Source of the DNA: Candidatus Poribacteria bacterium
Lineage (GTDB): Bacteria; Poribacteria; WGA-4E; GCA-2687025
Direction of reading: 5' to 3'
NCBI GenBank assembly: GCA_002687025.1
Contig: NYZG01000005.1
Coordinates: forward strand, 7,098-16,133
Length of the DNA stretch: 9,036 nucleotides
Under the pieces are notes generated by a model, which worked only from the letters and a program-made list of their open reading frames with translations, made no database searches and was not told the origin of the DNA. Made by a program: the position numbers and the translations under genes. Of the stretch, positions 7,166 to 9,036 are shown in pieces (within the stretch, counting starts at the first letter, position 1; each line of letters begins with the position of its first letter).

Positions 7166-7238
7166 TCGCGATCGCTCGTAGCGGGGCGCCGAAACACGAC
7201 CCCGGTTTCGTGACGCGAGGTCTCAGGGAGGACATCCC
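7166..7238 (+). other. Short intergenic region with weak inverted repeats
   Basis: This 73-base gap before the esterase holds a perfect 10-base palindrome GATCGCGATC at 7164-7173, partly inside the preceding stop codon, and a 6-base stem CGAAAC (7190-7195) / GTTTCG (7205-7210) with a 9-base loop. There is no T-run, so I do not call a terminator. The second hairpin could influence expression of the esterase, but it is short. Confidence 0.25.
7227..7231 (+). promoter_or_regulatory. Ribosome binding site of the esterase
   Basis: GGAGG within AGGGAGGA, 7 bases before GTG 7239 and 10 before GTG 7242. The first in-frame ATG, at 7251, would be 19 bases away, which is too far. This points to a GTG start. 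Confidence 0.7.
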
Positions 7239-9036
7239 GTGGTGTGGTACATGTGCGTGACGCTCTTCGGCGCGGCCCCGGCTGGCGATGCGGTCGACGA
7301 CTACGCGGTCGTCCCGCTCATTGAGGATTACGAACCCGAACAGCTCTTCCTCTCGCTGATGCGCGTGGCGGAGGCACAATACGCGGAGCGCGCAGCGGCC
7401 CTCGACGCGCTCAGCAGCGCCGACGACTGGCGCCAACGGCAGCAATACGTCCGAGAGACGCTCATAGACATGATGGGCGGCCTACCCGCGCGAACGCCGC
7501 TCAACGCTCGCGCCGTCGGCGTCCTGGAGCGTGACGAATACCGCGTCGAGAACGTGATCTTCGAGAGCCGGCCGGACTTCTACGTGACGGCGAACGTGTA
7601 CGTCCCTACGCGGCGCGCCGGGCCATACCCCGCGCTCCTGAGCCCGTGTGGTCATTCGCACAACGGGAAGGCTTACGACGGGTATCAGCGAGCGTACATC
7701 GCGGCGGCGAAGCAGGGGTATGTCGTCCTCGCGTACGATCCGATCTCGCAGGGAGAGCGGCTACAGATACTCGATGAATCCGGGGGCTCGGCGATTGGAG
7801 TCGGCACGGGCGAGCACTGCCATCAGGGGAACCAGGGATACCTCATCGGCCTCAACCTGGCGCAGATTCGGATGTGGGACGGCATCCGCAGCCTGGACTA
7901 CCTAGAGGAGCGCGAGGACGTGGACGCCGACCGCTTCGGGGTGATGGGCAACTCCGGCGGCGGCACGATCACGACCTATCTGTGCGCGGTCGATCCGCGC
8001 GTCGCGGTGGGGTCGCCCAACTGCTACATCACCACCTTACTGCGCCGCTTCCATTCGCGCGTCACCGCGGACCCCGAGCAGAACTTCATCCCACAGATCG
8101 CGCGCGGGATCGACCACTCGGACCTGCTGTCGGTGATGGCTCCGCGGCCCGTGCAGATCGGCGCGGCGATACGCGACTTCTTCCCCATCGAAGGCGCGCG
8201 GGAGGCGCACAAAGAGCTGGAGCGCGTGTACACCGCTCTGGGAGCCCCGGACGCCGTAGAGATCGCGGAAGTGGACGAGCAGCACGGCTTCACGCTCGGG
8301 CTGCGTGAGGCGATGATCCGGTGGATGAACCTGCACCTCCAAGAACCGACGCCGGACTACGCAGAGCCTGAGATCACCGTGGAAGAGGACGCCGCTCTGC
8401 AATGCACGGAGACAGGGCAGGTGCTGACGTCCCTCGGCGGCACGACGGTGTTCGACATCTACCGGGAGGCCGCGGTGGCGCGCATACCGGCGCCCCCGAG
8501 CCTCGCGGACGCCACGGCAGTCGCCGCGCATCGCGACGCGACGATCGCGTCGGTCCGGGAGTTGCTCGGATGGGAACGGCCGGAGGGGCCGCTGCACGCG
8601 CAGATCCTGGACACGCGCTCCGAGGACGGGTTCAGCGTCGAGAAGGTCGTCTTCACGTCGGGGGCGGGCATCCACGTGCCGACGTTTGTCGTCCGAACCG
8701 AGGGCGACGTCGGTCGGGCGCCGGCCGTCGTCTATGTGCATGAAGACGGCAAGTCGGCGGACATAGTCAAGGTGCGTCGGCTCGCGGGCGCCGGCGCGGT
8801 TGTCATCGCCATCGACCCACGCGGCATGGGTGAGACGAAGTCACGACACGAACACCGCGGCGACTACTACGCGCGCTACGGCGTCGAGACTGACCTCACG
8901 TACACGAGCTTCATGGTCGGTCGGCCGCTGCTCGGGTTGCGCGTGCGGGACATCGTGCGCGCCGTGGATTACGCCGTCTCGCGGGACGACGTCGATCCCG
9001 CCGCCGTCTCGCTGCATGGCGTGGGGACTGGCGGGG
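7239..9036 (+). CDS. Two-domain alpha/beta-hydrolase, acetylxylan esterase-like (cut at the right edge)
   Basis: The first 599 residues of a hydrolase resembling acetylxylan esterases and related alpha/beta-hydrolases, which remove acetyl or other ester groups from plant-type polysaccharides. Domain 1 (about 55-370) is complete: SPCGHSHNGK near the oxyanion region, AYDPISQGER, the nucleophile elbow GNSGGG with Ser239, Asp313 in IRDFFP, and His349 in EQHGF, together a full Ser-Asp-His triad. Domain 2 starts near residue 450 and repeats the plan with VYVHEDGKS and AIDPRGMGET, but its elbow reads GVGTGG (594-599), with Gly596 where Ser is expected. The second half therefore seems catalytically dead, although the window ends right there. 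The GTG start at 7239 is set by the ribosome binding site; an in-frame TAG at 7179-7181 excludes a much longer N-terminus. Residues 2-13 are hydrophobic but lack a basic n-region, so export is uncertain. Confidence 0.84.
   Translation, partial: MVWYMCVTLFGAAPAGDAVDDYAVVPLIEDYEPEQLFLSLMRVAEAQYAERAAALDALSSADDWRQRQQYVRETLIDMMGGLPARTPLNARAVGVLERDEYRVENVIFESRPDFYVTANVYVPTRRAGPYPALLSPCGHSHNGKAYDGYQRAYIAAAKQGYVVLAYDPISQGERLQILDESGGSAIGVGTGEHCHQGNQGYLIGLNLAQIRMWDGIRSLDYLEEREDVDADRFGVMGNSGGGTITTYLCAVDPRVAVGSPNCYITTLLRRFHSRVTADPEQNFIPQIARGIDHSDLLSVMAPRPVQIGAAIRDFFPIEGAREAHKELERVYTALGAPDAVEIAEVDEQHGFTLGLREAMIRWMNLHLQEPTPDYAEPEITVEEDAALQCTETGQVLTSLGGTTVFDIYREAAVARIPAPPSLADATAVAAHRDATIASVRELLGWERPEGPLHAQILDTRSEDGFSVEKVVFTSGAGIHVPTFVVRTEGDVGRAPAVVYVHEDGKSADIVKVRRLAGAGAVVIAIDPRGMGETKSRHEHRGDYYARYGVETDLTYTSFMVGRPLLGLRVRDIVRAVDYAVSRDDVDPAAVSLHGVGTGG

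Noticed and set aside
7163..7212. Possible terminator after the secreted protein gene
   Set aside because: The stems are short and no T-run follows, so transcription is more likely to continue into the esterase.
1..9036. Mobile element, CRISPR array, defence or phage system
   Set aside because: I saw no regularly spaced repeats, transposase, integrase, nuclease or phage-like gene; the genes form an ordinary metabolic cluster.

Overview
The window is high-GC bacterial DNA, roughly two-thirds G+C, with strong third-position GC bias in the genes. It holds one truncated transporter gene on the minus strand, about 700 bases with no confident gene, and then a tightly packed plus-strand run of six genes that continues past the right edge. 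Nothing in it identifies a species. Two divergent Gfo/Idh/MocA oxidoreductases, a HEAT-repeat protein, a secreted putative glycosidase and a two-domain acetylxylan-esterase-like hydrolase are a combination I associate with uncultivated polysaccharide-degrading bacteria (Planctomycetes, Armatimonadetes, Poribacteria or Latescibacteria type). That placement is inference only.

Layout: 1-275 (minus) is the N-terminal part of a major facilitator superfamily transporter. 276-991 has no gene I can defend, though it holds an unassigned minus-strand open frame and a small plus-strand ORF. On the plus strand follow a HEAT-repeat protein (992-2101), a canonical Gfo/Idh/MocA sugar dehydrogenase (2157-3197), a second, catalytically divergent Gfo/Idh/MocA protein (3211-4287), a cytoplasmic NodB-type polysaccharide deacetylase (4284-5075), a secreted 672-residue protein with a possible glycosidase-like barrel (5147-7165), and a GTG-started alpha/beta-hydrolase of the acetylxylan esterase type (7239-9036, cut by the window end).

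The gaps between the plus-strand genes are -4 to +73 bases. Each start has a Shine-Dalgarno-like sequence, though a weak one before the second dehydrogenase. No convincing terminator interrupts the run, so it is probably one operon. A reasonable reading is a carbohydrate-use locus. The secreted protein would act on an external glycan, the esterase and the deacetylase would remove ester- or amide-linked acyl groups, and the two dehydrogenases would oxidise, reduce or epimerise the released sugar. The substrate cannot be read from the sequence. The most distinctive features are the apparent loss of the catalytic serine in the second half of the esterase, the Pro-Lys-Pro and Tyr substitutions in the second dehydrogenase, and the uncharacterised secreted protein. 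I see no CRISPR array, insertion sequence, tRNA, rRNA, phage gene or defence system.
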